From: Microglena sp. YARC
Lineage: Eukaryota; Chlorophyta; Chlorophyceae; Chlamydomonadales; Chlamydomonadaceae
Length of the DNA: 64,000 nucleotides
Direction of reading: 5' to 3'
Assembly (NCBI GenBank): GCA_022414725.1
Contig: CM039464.1
Location: 11,786,187 to 11,850,186 of the forward strand
A model generated the notes under the pieces. The model was not told the origin of the DNA, made no database searches, and saw nothing but the letters and a program-made list of their open reading frames with translations. Of the stretch, positions 29,067 through 38,430 are shown piece by piece (within the stretch, counting starts at the first letter, position 1; each line of letters opens with the position of its first letter). Position numbers and translations under genes: made by a program.

Positions 29067-29394
29067 TGCACCTCCACTCGGTCAACTACTAGCCACCCAC
29101 CCACCCCACCCATCACTAGGTTTCTATACTCAAGCAACGGCCAGCCCACCCACCCACATACCCACCCAGCGCTAGGCCTTTCCACTCGGTCAACTACTAG
29201 CCACCCACACACACACCCAGCCAGCGCTAGGTTTCTCTACTCAGTCAACGACCTGCCAGCCCACCCACCCACCCACATACCCACCCAGCACTAGGCCTTT
29301 CCACTCGGTCAACTACTAGCCTCCCACCAACATATGCACCCACCCCACCCAGCCATAGGCCTCTCTACTCAGTAAACTAGCCACATACCCACAT
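29067..29394 (+). repeat. Same satellite, inverted orientation
   Basis: Units read CACTCGGTCAACTACTAGCC, ACCCACCCACATACCCACCC, AGCGCTAGG. The switch of orientation occurs abruptly at about 29066 (GGTTGCACCTCCACTCGG), giving a head-to-head inverted array. The LINE fragment follows. Confidence 0.9.
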
Positions 29395-30570
29395 TACATT
29401 ACATTACATGTTAACGTCTACTTGACAGTTGACACCGTGAGGTTGTGTGAGACTCTGTGCTTTAAACAAAAAGAAAAAGCACCCACAAAGCAAAAAACCC
29501 CATTACATCAGGGGTGTGTCGAGGACAAGCAAACCAAACTCCCAACCACCGTTTTGGTGGCGTAGGTATTAAACCCCCTAGAACAGGACCCAGATCTCAA
29601 CCACTTACAGTGGCGGAGGTAAGAAGCTAACAAATGAGAAGTCACAAGAAGAAGAAGAAAAGGGATAATAAATTACGGTGCCACTAAGCAGTCCAGGGCT
29701 TCCTGTCTTGCTCTTCTACAAGTAGAAAGATAGTCGGCTAGGTTGCTCCAGAAAGTCTTAGTGCCATTTCCATTCATAAAGGTTCTGAATGTGGAATCGC
29801 AGAATTCCACATTCCATACGGTTAAGTCGGTATCCTCATGGACATGCCTATGAATATCTGTAAACAGCTTCTGGTAGCGGAGGCGAATATCATTATAAAA
29901 AGGGCACTCAAACATATGCATTTCATCCTCAGGTTTTTGGAACCCACACATTTGACAGTGTCTCATTGAACGAGGGATGTGTGCTCTATCCACCACCCTC
30001 ATTCTTTCTGTGTTCAGCCAATGGGAACCCATTCTAAACTGTGCTATAGAAACGAATCTGATCCTGCTTATGTAAGGCAGATGTAAAGGGAATCAAGCCA
30101 TTCTCATCATTGCTGTTGGCTGCTAACCATTTCTGGTATCGGAGGCGTTTAAAGCCAACCCTTCTCTCAACAGGGATGTCTCTGACTGCATTGGTGTCAC
30201 TTGGGTACTTAAACCTCCATGACTCAAAAACTTCAGACATAATACCTTCGACATCGACAGCCTCCAAAATGTTGAGGTTTTTACTGGATCCTAGCTTGTG
30301 GAGAGCACAACGGAAGTCATGAACCCAGCCAGTGTTGGAATCAAAAGATTCCTCAAGAGCCATTCTAATGAGATCCTCAGGTTCTTTATCTATGGTCTTG
30401 TTCCAGAAGCGCAAAGCTTGTTTAAGCCAAGCAAAACACAACGGGGGTCTACCCAGCTCTTCCATGATAATATTAGATGTAGTAGATTTGCAAACACCCA
30501 ACATTTGTTTAAGTATACCTCTATGCCATTTCTCACAAGCATGGTCATTTGAGATAAGTGTGTAGTTCAG
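29395..30570 (-). mobile_element. 3' part of a LINE (non-LTR retrotransposon), frameshifted
   Basis: On the minus strand, two overlapping frames make the C-terminal part of a LINE polyprotein. The upstream frame (30570 to about 30035) has IMEELGRPPLCFAWLKQALR and WHRGILKQMLG. The downstream frame (to 29673) has RMGSHWLNTERMR, IPRSMRHCQMCGF and DEMHMFECPFYNDIRLRYQK, the CxxC..H..C zinc-knuckle-like module that follows the reverse transcriptase in many LINEs. A frameshift at about 30040-30065 separates them. The reverse transcriptase core is absent (5' truncation). The 3' UTR runs to 29395 and ends ACATGTAATGTAATGTAATG. It sits inside the satellite; ATACCCACAT borders both sides, but the satellite also contains that motif. 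Confidence 0.82.
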
Positions 30571-31800
30571 ATACCCACATACCCACCCAGCGCTAGGCCT
30601 CTCTACTTCGTCAACTACTAGCCCCCCACCCACATATCCACCCACCCCATTCAGCCCTAGGCCTCTCTACTTGGTCGACTAGCCACATCCCCACATACCC
30701 ATCCACCCACATGCCCACGCACTTAGCGCTAGGCCTCTCTATTCGGTCAACTATTAGCCACCCACACACATACCCACCCACCCACATACGCACCAAGAGC
30801 TAGGCCTCTCTACTTGGTCAATTACTAACCTCCCACCCACATACTCACCCTCATATCCACCCAGAGCTAGGTTTCTCCACTTTGTCATTAACCCCCCCAC
30901 ACCCCCAGCCACCCACCCTGCTACATACCCACCCAGCGCTAGCCCTCTCTACTCAGTCAACTACTAACCACCCACATACATACCCACCCATCGCTAGGTT
31001 TCTCAACTTGGTCAACGACCAGCCCGCCCAACCACCCACCCACCCACATACTCACCCAGCGCTAGGTCTCTCTACTCAGTCAACTACTAGCCCCCCACAT
31101 ACATACCCACCCATCGCTAGGTTTCTCTACTTGGTCAACGACCAGCCCGCCCACCTACCCACCCACATACCACCCACCCACCCAGCGCTAGGCCTCTCTA
31201 CTCAGTCGACTTCTAGTCACCCACCCACATATGCACCCACCCCACCCATCGCTAGGTTTCTCTACTTGGTCAACAACCCGCCCGCCCACCCACCCACCCA
31301 CCAACATACCCACCCAACTCACCCACACAGTGCTAGGCCTCTCTACTCGGTCAACTACTAGCCACCCACCCACATAACCACCCACCCCACCCACCGCTAG
31401 GTTTCTCTACTTGAGCAACGGCCAGCCTACCCACATACCCACCCAGCGCTAGGCCTTTCCACTCGGTCAACTACTAGCCACCCACCCACACACCCACCCA
31501 CCCCACCCAGCGCTAGGTTTCTCTACTCAGTCAACAACCAGCCGGCCCACCCACCCACCCACATACCCACCCAGCACTAGGCCTTTCCACTCGGTCAATT
31601 ACTAGCCAACCACCCACTTACCCACCAACCCCACCCAGCCCTAGGCCTCTCTACTCGGTCAACTAGCCACATACCCACATACCCACCCAGCGCTAGGCCT
31701 CCCTACTCGGTTAAATACTAGCCACCCACCCACATACCCACCCACCCCAACCGGCGCTAGGTTTCTGTACTAGCTCAACGACCAGCCCGCCCACCCACAT
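30571..31800 (+). repeat. Satellite continued after the LINE
   Basis: About 20 units as at 29067-29394, with alternating GCGCTAGGCCTCTCTACTCG and CGCTAGGTTTCTCTACTTGG variants, a two-unit higher-order pattern. No gene. Confidence 0.9.
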
Positions 31801-32240
31801 ACCCACCCAACGTGGGCACCTTTCCCTGCTTCCACAAGTGCACACCGATATCCGCAGTCAGCATGTGCAGCATTCTGTGGGGCATCCAGCAACATGCGCA
31901 TTACCTCAATGTGATCAATCTGATTCCACAAGTGCCTCTCCATCTTCACAATCAGCCGGGGCAGCATGCTGTGGGGCATGCATCAGACGCCTGGTCAAGT
32001 CTGCATACCTAATCTGGGCAACCAACACCTGGGCTTCTACAGACTCTTCCAAGGATCCTGACCTGGAAACTAGATCAAAAGCCACATCCAACTTCCGATG
32101 CTTCAGGGCACAACGGAGGACACCGACCATGTTGCCCTTGTCTCTGAGGATGAACTGCAAGATTGTGCACCACGGGTTGTTCAGGGGGACCCCCAAATCC
32201 AGGGCAGGACAAACTGGTCGGTATTGCGGTATTGCCAATT
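31801..32240 (-). pseudogene. Ankyrin-repeat gene fragment
   Basis: Minus-strand pieces in several frames: RRLMHAPQHAAPADCEDGEA, LDAPQNAAHADCGYRCALVE and FILRDKGNMVGVLRCALKH. These match in order the fragment at 45770-46480, where HAAHA.C.DG.AL..AAKGGHIEV shows the ankyrin helix-turn-helix. Frameshifts and stops break it. Together with 45770-46480 it implies an ankyrin gene family elsewhere in the genome. It begins directly at the satellite edge. Confidence 0.65.
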
Positions 32241-32404
32241 TTCACTGCGGTATACCGCAGCCCAAGATACCGCAGCCCAAGAATCCCATCGTCGGTTTGC
32301 CCACAGCTTTCTGTCTAGTCCCTTGAGGTACCGTATGCACGCACCGAGCAGTTCTGAGAGAGACTTGTGGTACGCCCAACAGGAATCCGTTCAGGTTCTG
32401 CGGT
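32241..32404. other. CGGTATTGCGGTATACCGCAGCCC repeats, no gene
   Basis: The palindrome GCGGTATACCGC lies at about 32259-32270, with TACCGCAGCCCAAGA repeated. The remainder to 32400 is not recognised. Confidence 0.45.
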
Positions 32405-32705
32405 ATCTGAGCTGAGTAGCTGCGTAGTTTATTGGGTAGCTCAGAGGACCCAGCACCTAGCTGAGTAGCTGCGTAGTTTAGTGGGTGGCTCAGAGGACCC
32501 AGCACCTAGCTGTGTAGCTGCGTAGTTTATTGGGTGGCTCAGAGGACCCCAGTTTATTGGGTGGCTCAGAGGACCCCAGTTTATCGGGTGGCTCAGAGGG
32601 CCCAGCACCTAGCTGTGTAGCTGCGTAGTTTATTGGGTGGCTCAGAGGACCCCAGTTTATTGGATGGCTCAGAGGGCCCAGCGCCTAGCTGTGTAGCTTT
32701 GTGAC
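32405..32705 (+). repeat. ~65-bp tandem repeat
   Basis: About six units: GTAGCTGCGTAGTTTATTGG, GTGGCTCAGAGGACCCAGCA, CCTAGCTGT. Some units are half length (GTTTATTGGGTGGCTCAGAGGACCCCA). Confidence 0.9.
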
Positions 32706-32984
32706 TCTCAGGGCCTACCTAGATGAACTTCATATCCCTTTACTTGACCTTCCCAACACCTTTCCTTCGAGGGAGATCAAGTTCATCTTCTCCATCCCTA
32801 ATAAGAACTGAGCTTTTGAATGAATTCTTAACTGCGGCCATAAGTTCCTTATGGCTTAATTTGACATGGAAATTTGAAATGAAAGTCTTGGTATTTAGTA
32901 GCCTGTCCTCTACATCGCCAATTCGAGCATCTGCTGGGCTCCAAGTCCCCAATACTAAAGCTCTTGAATAACATATCTTGCAAC

Positions 32985-33171
32985 CAGGGTAATTCAAAGC
33001 GCGCGCTTTTGAGCGCTGACTTTTTGACCCCCTCTGCGCTTTAAGCGCAGTTTTTTGCAACCCCTTGTGGGCGCTGCAATCAATTTTTGCGCTTTTTGCA
33101 CTACAAAGCGCAGTTTTTTTGTTTTCAAGTGCGCTAAAGCGCTGGCCAATTTGGCCATTTGTAGTACCCTG
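32985..33171. mobile_element. hAT-like MITE with 8-bp TSD CTTGCAAC
   Basis: 187 bp. Ends CAGGGTAATTCAAAG and TTTGTAGTACCCTG. The exact duplication CTTGCAAC is at 32977-32984 and 33172-33179. The interior carries TTTGGCCATTTG and GCGCTAAAGCGC like the other copies. Confidence 0.9.
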
Positions 33172-33300
33172 CTTGCAACCTGTGATGATTCCAATGTGCT
33201 TTAGGTATCATATTCATTGCAACATCCGAATTTGGGAATTTGTAGCCAATCTCCCCAAAATTCCCCCAAATTTCGCCGCAGGGGTAAAGGCACAACTGCT

Positions 33301-33331
33301 GCTGGCCAATTTGGCCATTTGAAGTACCCTG
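33301..33331. mobile_element. Solo terminal fragment of the hAT-like MITE
   Basis: GCTGGCCAATTTGGCCATTT then GAAGTACCCTG matches only the right ~30 bases of the 32985-33171 element, 130 bp downstream of it. Its other end is missing. Confidence 0.7.
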
Positions 33332-33864
33332 GCCTTGCCCACTGATTGCCTAATTTGAATTGTGGAGAATGTTCTCAACATATATAGCCTGCCCTCAAAG
33401 TATTGATAAGGAGATGTGATAGTTGCGCATTGAGGTTGCTGTATCTCACACCATTTTTGATGCTACTTCCACGTTCCATGCCCATATTATGCTCTAAACC
33501 AATACTTTCTTAGTATTTATCTGAGACTTTTGATATTTATGTGCTCGTGATTTGCTCTCAATGAAGCCTAACCAATTCGTTCCTAGTTTTTATCTGTTAC
33601 TTTTTGATAGTTGTTGTACTCGTGCTCTGCTGTCAATACAGGCAATTTAATTGTATGGAAGAAATACGCCACTGTTCTTGTTCATTGGGCCATAGTGAGC
33701 AAGAAGAAATGGGGATAAGGAACCACAGCAGGGTATATAGGAATGGACAAGGAATGTATATCAGAATATGTGAGAGAAGTGCTGCAGCTGTATGGCCATC
33801 CAACAAGTATGCCGTCAAGTGTGCTCTGCACCACAATCACCCAACCTCGTCAGACTTTCTTTGT

Positions 33865-33897
<33 letters not shown>

Positions 33898-34185
33898 ATT
33901 TGTCAGACATTTTAATCTTCTGTAAAGATCATTAAACTAAGCCATGGAAGCGACTGCCTGTATTACTTGTGTTATTTGTGTTATTAAATTACACACACAA
34001 ATTACACAAATTGGCAGTTGCTGCCATTCAAAGAACTTATGTTGTGTTGACAGGGGTTTAAAAAAGTTTAATTAAAATGCGATTAATATTTTTAAACTTA
34101 AAGCTAATACAGTTTTGAATTTACTAAGACAAAGACACAGACAAAGACAAAGACACATAGCAACTTCCATACAGCTCCATTCACC
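33332..34185. other. No gene recognised; 30-bp poly-G tract
   Basis: AT-rich, unique-looking. A run of about 30 G at about 33865-33894. Two ~60-bp related pieces (TTAGTATTTATCTGAGACTTTTG / CTAGTTTTTATCTGTTACTTTTTG) near 33508 and 33582. No frame has support. Confidence 0.4.
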
Positions 34186-34335
34186 ATACATTGGGTCAAA
34201 CCCAAAGCTTTTAGCTGCATTGGAATCCCCGCCACGTCAGCTTGAACACGCATTAGCTAGGTTCAGGCTTGGCCAAAGGAAGGGGGAAAAGAGCGGTGTA
34301 GAAGCTGCCACACGTAGCCCAAAAAAGAAACAGTG
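34186..34335. mobile_element. CACTG-ended foldback element, right half
   Basis: It contains GGGTCAAACCCAAAGCTTTT, CATTGGAATCCC and ends GTAGCCCAAAAAAGAAACAGTG. This is the right terminal inverted repeat of the family at 52710-52912. The left end is missing; a separate left-end piece (GTGTAGCAGCCTCTAGGTAG) lies at 34418-34450. Confidence 0.65.
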
Positions 34336-34914
34336 AACCTCATGAAGCCAGACAAGGGAAGAACATTGTAAATAGGAGGTCCAGGATAGGAGGAAGACTC
34401 CCTTTTTCTGTACTGCTATGTGTAGCAGCCTCTAGGTAGCTCCCTTTGGGTATGCTGGAAGACTGGTCATGCCAGATGACATGTGCATGAGGTTGCTTTA
34501 TATATGGCTGAATAGACAGCCAGGGGACTAAAAGGTGCTGTGTGTGTCTGGAAACAATATCCGGGGCATATGAAAATGTGTGCGCCTGGATAGAATATCC
34601 CAGGCATATGAAAAGGTGCTGTGTGTGCTTGGAAACAATATCCGAGGCATATGAAAATAACTGATCAGGGTCTCTTCAACTGATAGCTTTACCACTGTCT
34701 GTGTCTAGAAAACGATCAGTACCGGGGGAATTCACAGATGCAATAAGAAATGCAAAAATGAATAATGACATGACTGGTCAGTAATTTGGTTGTCCTTAGA
34801 AATAAACCCTCTCGGCTTATATCACCAAACTACATATCGTGAAATTATGTATCATCTTGGCTTGCAGACATCACAGAATCCAATGCATGCATATCATCAG
34901 GGTTGACAGATATC
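34336..34914. other. Short tandem repeats, no gene
   Basis: 34535-34660 holds three ~45-bp units with GGAAACAATATCCG.GGCATATGAAAA. The rest is unrecognised. Confidence 0.5.
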
Positions 34915-35064
34915 TAGGGAACGGCATGTCATATGATGTTGGCCAAAGGTGAGTATGATAAAATATGATATCATACAAATTGCATCATATGATATTGTAT
35001 TTAAAATGTAACTTTGGCCTAGTTAGACTACCGGCATCATATGATATCATATTGCTGTTCCCTA
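34915..35064. mobile_element. 150-bp MITE, TIR TAGGGAAC, 8-bp TSD
   Basis: Ends TAGGGAACGGCA and TGCTGTTCCCTA (11 of 12 inverted matches), then matching inner arms CATATGATGTTGGCCAAAG / CTTTGGCC..CATCATATGATAT. Flanks CAGATATC (34907-34914) and CAGACATC (35065-35072) differ by one base. A truncated relative is at 44662-44760. Confidence 0.75.
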
Positions 35065-35072
35065 CAGACATC

Positions 35073-35169
35073 ACAAAAGGGTAAACCATAGAATCACAAA
35101 AGGGTAAACCCTAGAATCACAAAAGGGTAAACCCTAGAATCACAAAAGGGTAAACCCTAGAATCACAAA
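35073..35169 (+). repeat. Four ~22-bp tandem units
   Basis: AGAATCACAAAAGGGTAAACCCT is repeated about four times, with a TAAACCCTA telomere-like step in each. The last unit was split by the MITE that follows. Confidence 0.85.
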
Positions 35170-35362
35170 AGGGTACTTCTAAGCGCGCGCGGCAGCGCAG
35201 TGCCGCGCGGCCTATTTGAGCCCCTCTGCGTGTTTCGCGCAGTTTTTCAACCCCCTGTGGGCGCAGCGCGCAATTTTTGCGCTTTTTGCACTAAAAAGCG
35301 CTAACCAATTTGACGTTTGTGCGCTTCAAGCGCTGACCCATTTGGCAAGAAGTAGTACCCTG
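35170..35362. mobile_element. hAT-like MITE, group B
   Basis: 193 bp. The left end AGGGTACTTCTAAGCGCGC has lost its first C; the right end is AAGTAGTACCCTG. Flanks ATCACAAA and ATCACAAG differ by one base. The interior is close to the 6287-6481 copy. Confidence 0.82.
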
Positions 35363-37270
35363 ATCACAAGCCTTGCTACATGGAAGCAAGGGCAGTAATG
35401 CCTAGCAGTTTCGATTGAAACCATACATCACGTGATGGGTGACATGCCCAAGTTCTTATCGCAGCAGTTGATCTAGAAGCCTTTTTGATACAGAAGTGAC
35501 ACTGAGCTTGAATCCCACCGCACTAGTGAGTTTGGGCTCACAAATTCCTCTTCATCTGTCTCCCCATATCCCTTCTCAGTACCATAAATCAATTGATTGC
35601 ACTTAAGCCAGCCTTCTTTGTATATCGGGCCAGATCGGGCGTTCTATTGGGCCAGATCGGACGCTATTTTTATTTTTCCCTTTCTGCTAGGCATTGTAGA
35701 TGTGTTGTACAGCTAGGTGTAAACTAAGCAGTTTCGAAATTGAGGGTGATGGTCTTTAGTGATGCCCTCAACCTAAATTCTACAACAAGAAGTAAGCATG
35801 GAAGCAGGGCAACAACAACAATAACTAAACAAGGATGCAGGAATTGTCAGGGCTACCGGGGCAGAAGAAGATGGCCATGAACTTGTGCCATGGAGGTTTG
35901 AAAGAAAATGAGAACCATGCATCTATGTAAAATATACACATTCGGAAGTGGAATATCACCCAGAAGTAGATTTTATGCCAGGAGCAAAATTTCAGGAGAT
36001 GGATGTTAATCATGGCATGAACTCTGTGCCAAGAATAAAAGGTCAGAAGGAGAAGGCAACCAAGGTATGACAGCAGGGGTTAGTTCTGTCTGATGAGCCA
36101 AAGTCTCCAGATCTCCCACCTGATCTCATGCAGGTGCTGGCAGGGTGAGGGCTCATCTAACAGCCCAGCAGAACTAGATTTCAACAGTATTTCAGCAATT
36201 CTTGATTGATAACAACTCCCCTGTACACCTGTAATGCAAATTATAATTTCATAAATGCCTCTGCTGGTTTGGATAAAACAGGTGATCAACCGCCCAATCA
36301 AGAGCTCCTGATGCACTGAGCAATTATTTAACCTTGGAGTCGTCTGATGTGCCATTGAGAAGACCGATTGGACGCACAAATAAGCCAGGCTGATTCGATT
36401 GGACATTGGACCACACACCTGAAGTTATGTGGGTCCTCGTAGATTTAGGCAGTTGCTCGCTGGAAGGTAGAAGCTACCATCTGCCGCCAGGATCCTAGGA
36501 AGCGCGAAATACGCTGAAGTAAGCATGATCGGACGACGTGCTGGTCGTTGAAGTCTTAGAAAAGGTGGAGCCTTGAGGCGTAGCTCAAAACTGCTGCTGA
36601 GTCAACCATCTCGCGTAAAATCTTGCGCAGAAGACTGACACATCCGACACATTCACTCCGTTCAGTAAATCAGACCCGCTGTCAAAAGCGAGCACGAAAT
36701 ACGGTATGAAGCAGAGGGCCCTCCAAGAAGTGCATATGTGCATATCAACCAACTATAACCGGTGGCGGTTGGGGCAGAGGATGGGGGTGATCAAATTCGT
36801 GCACCGAGTTGGTCGCAAAACAAATCCGTCAGCTCGAACGCCTCTGCATCAATACTCCGCCGACCCTCCCTGATGTCGCTCAGTCCCGAGCATTCCCGAG
36901 TCAGACATTTCTGAATGTCCTTTCTGAATGTCCTTGGTAACACATAACAGTAGCTGCTTCCGTATTTGCTAACTAGGGTCGAACTTGCTGGGGTTGTCGA
37001 GCCAGACTCTTAGGGTTCAGCTTTCGCATCGGTGATTGAAAAGGAAGCCAGGCTGATGGATTCATCCCTTGCTCTCAATCGCGCAGGTTTTTGAAACCGC
37101 TACTCCATGCCAAACGCTTCTCCCTTTCACTGAAGCCTCGCCTGCATCCTACTCTCCCTGCATCCTATTGCCACCCTGCAACCTTGCTACTCGCGAAAGA
37201 GACCTTCCTCGCCCGCCTCCTGGCCACCCTGGTCTCGACCACCTTGAATCTACTCCCCTGCGCAAACAGC
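35363..37270. other. No gene recognised
   Basis: Largely non-repetitive, moderate GC. Possible splice-like sites are scattered (AATCGCGCAG|GTTTTT at 37086) but no frame longer than about 110 codons is convincing. The last ~200 bases, pyrimidine-rich, may be the promoter and 5' leader of the next gene. Confidence 0.4.
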
Positions 37271-37277
37271 GTTCGCC

Positions 37278-37750
37278 ATGTCCATGTCCCTTAATCTGCG
37301 CCTGATTCCTGCCTTCAATCGAGCTTATCGACCTGCAAACAAGCTTCTTGCCAATCCTATACAAACATACGCAGCCATGTTAAGGTTGGACCGCCTCGAG
37401 GAGACGCTCGATACCGTGGCCTTCAGCATGGTCGAGGTAAGGGCGCGAACATGCTAGCTGAGACCGGGCACGATGAGCATAATTCGACGAGTACTTGAAA
37501 GTCTCGCCTCTGTCAAAGCACCACCATACATCGCCATCATCATTCACCCCACACAACCAACTTACGCATCATTAACCTCCCCTCCCTCCCTCCCTCGCCC
37601 TCGTTCGTGTTGCAGGAGGCCGTCCTTGAAAGGCCTTCATTGTCACGCCTTGGGCTGATTTTCTCAAGAAAACATCGCCAAGATTGCAAGCTTTTGCTTG
37701 GAGCAGAACAAGTAGGGTACCTCATGAAGACCCCCATCTTTGCTGCCTGA
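37278..37750 (+). CDS. Two-exon small protein with mitochondrial-like presequence; end runs into a repeat
   Basis: Exon 1 37278-37436 (53 codons), donor GTCGAG|GTAAGG. Exon 2 37616-37750, acceptor after a CCTCCCTCCCTCG tract, GTTGCAG|GAGGCC; phase 0, stop TGA 37748-37750. 97 residues. The N-terminus MSMSLNLRLIPAFNRAYRP is rich in Arg and Leu with no acidic residue, as in mitochondrial targeting peptides. It is followed by LRLDRLEETLDTVAFSMVEE. From about 37713 exon 2 is inside a dispersed repeat (25561-25765 family), so the last ~12 residues and the stop come from the repeat. Either an exonised transposon end or a truncated gene. I do not recognise the family. Confidence 0.45.
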
Positions 37751-37870
37751 GATGCAACCAATTGTATAGCCTGCAACGGACCCTTCCTTCTAAACAACGG
37801 GCCTTCCCCACGTTATGTCCTGCGACACAACAGACCACACGCAACGTCCAGAGCAACCCTGAGAACAAGG
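37713..37870 (-). repeat. GTCGCAGGACGCAGG dispersed repeat, minus orientation
   Basis: On the plus strand, TGCCTGAGATGCAACCAATT, GTATAGCCTGCAACGGACCC and ATGTCCTGCGACACAACAG are the reverse of 59305-59505. It supplies the stop codon of the gene above. Confidence 0.65.
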
Positions 37871-38430
37871 CCACCTCCCCTCCTCCTTCCCATTCTCCAT
37901 CCCCTCGGCCACCCCCAACCCGCTATTCTGACCTGGACAAGTCTTTAAACTGTCTAATCCGCTTAGCGTGCTCCCTGGTTTATTATTAGTGTGACCACCA
38001 CACGGGGTCACGGGGGGTGGGGGGTGGAATTGGCAGACGGTGAGCACTGAGCAGCCCTGTGTTGGCAGAATGACCATGTACCGATTCAAAATCAAAACCA
38101 ACCCGCTCTTCTCCCCACCTTGAATTCCATCTCTCCGTACTCCCCCTCTTCCCTCCCTCCCCCCCCCTGGGCCACCCAAACCCACTCTACTCCCCCTCCT
38201 GCCCCTCGGCCCCCCCCAGCCCCCTGCTCCTCCCTCTCCCTCCCCTCCTCTTCCTTCAAATCCTTCTCCCCCTCCTCCCCCACCTAAGAGCAGCCCAAGT
38301 TGCTAATGCCAAGATTAGGGTTCAAGCCTTCACTCCAAGTGATGCCAAGAGTGGAAAGGTTGAGGATATCCACAACGTTGTAGATTCCAAGAAGTGCCTA
38401 GACATTGTACAGATTCATGTGTATAACTGA
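37871..38430. other. CT-rich low-complexity stretch, no gene
   Basis: 38130-38285 is CCCTCCTCCCCCTC-type polypyrimidine. Frames open through it on the minus strand are Glu/Gly repeats and not credible. Confidence 0.6.
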
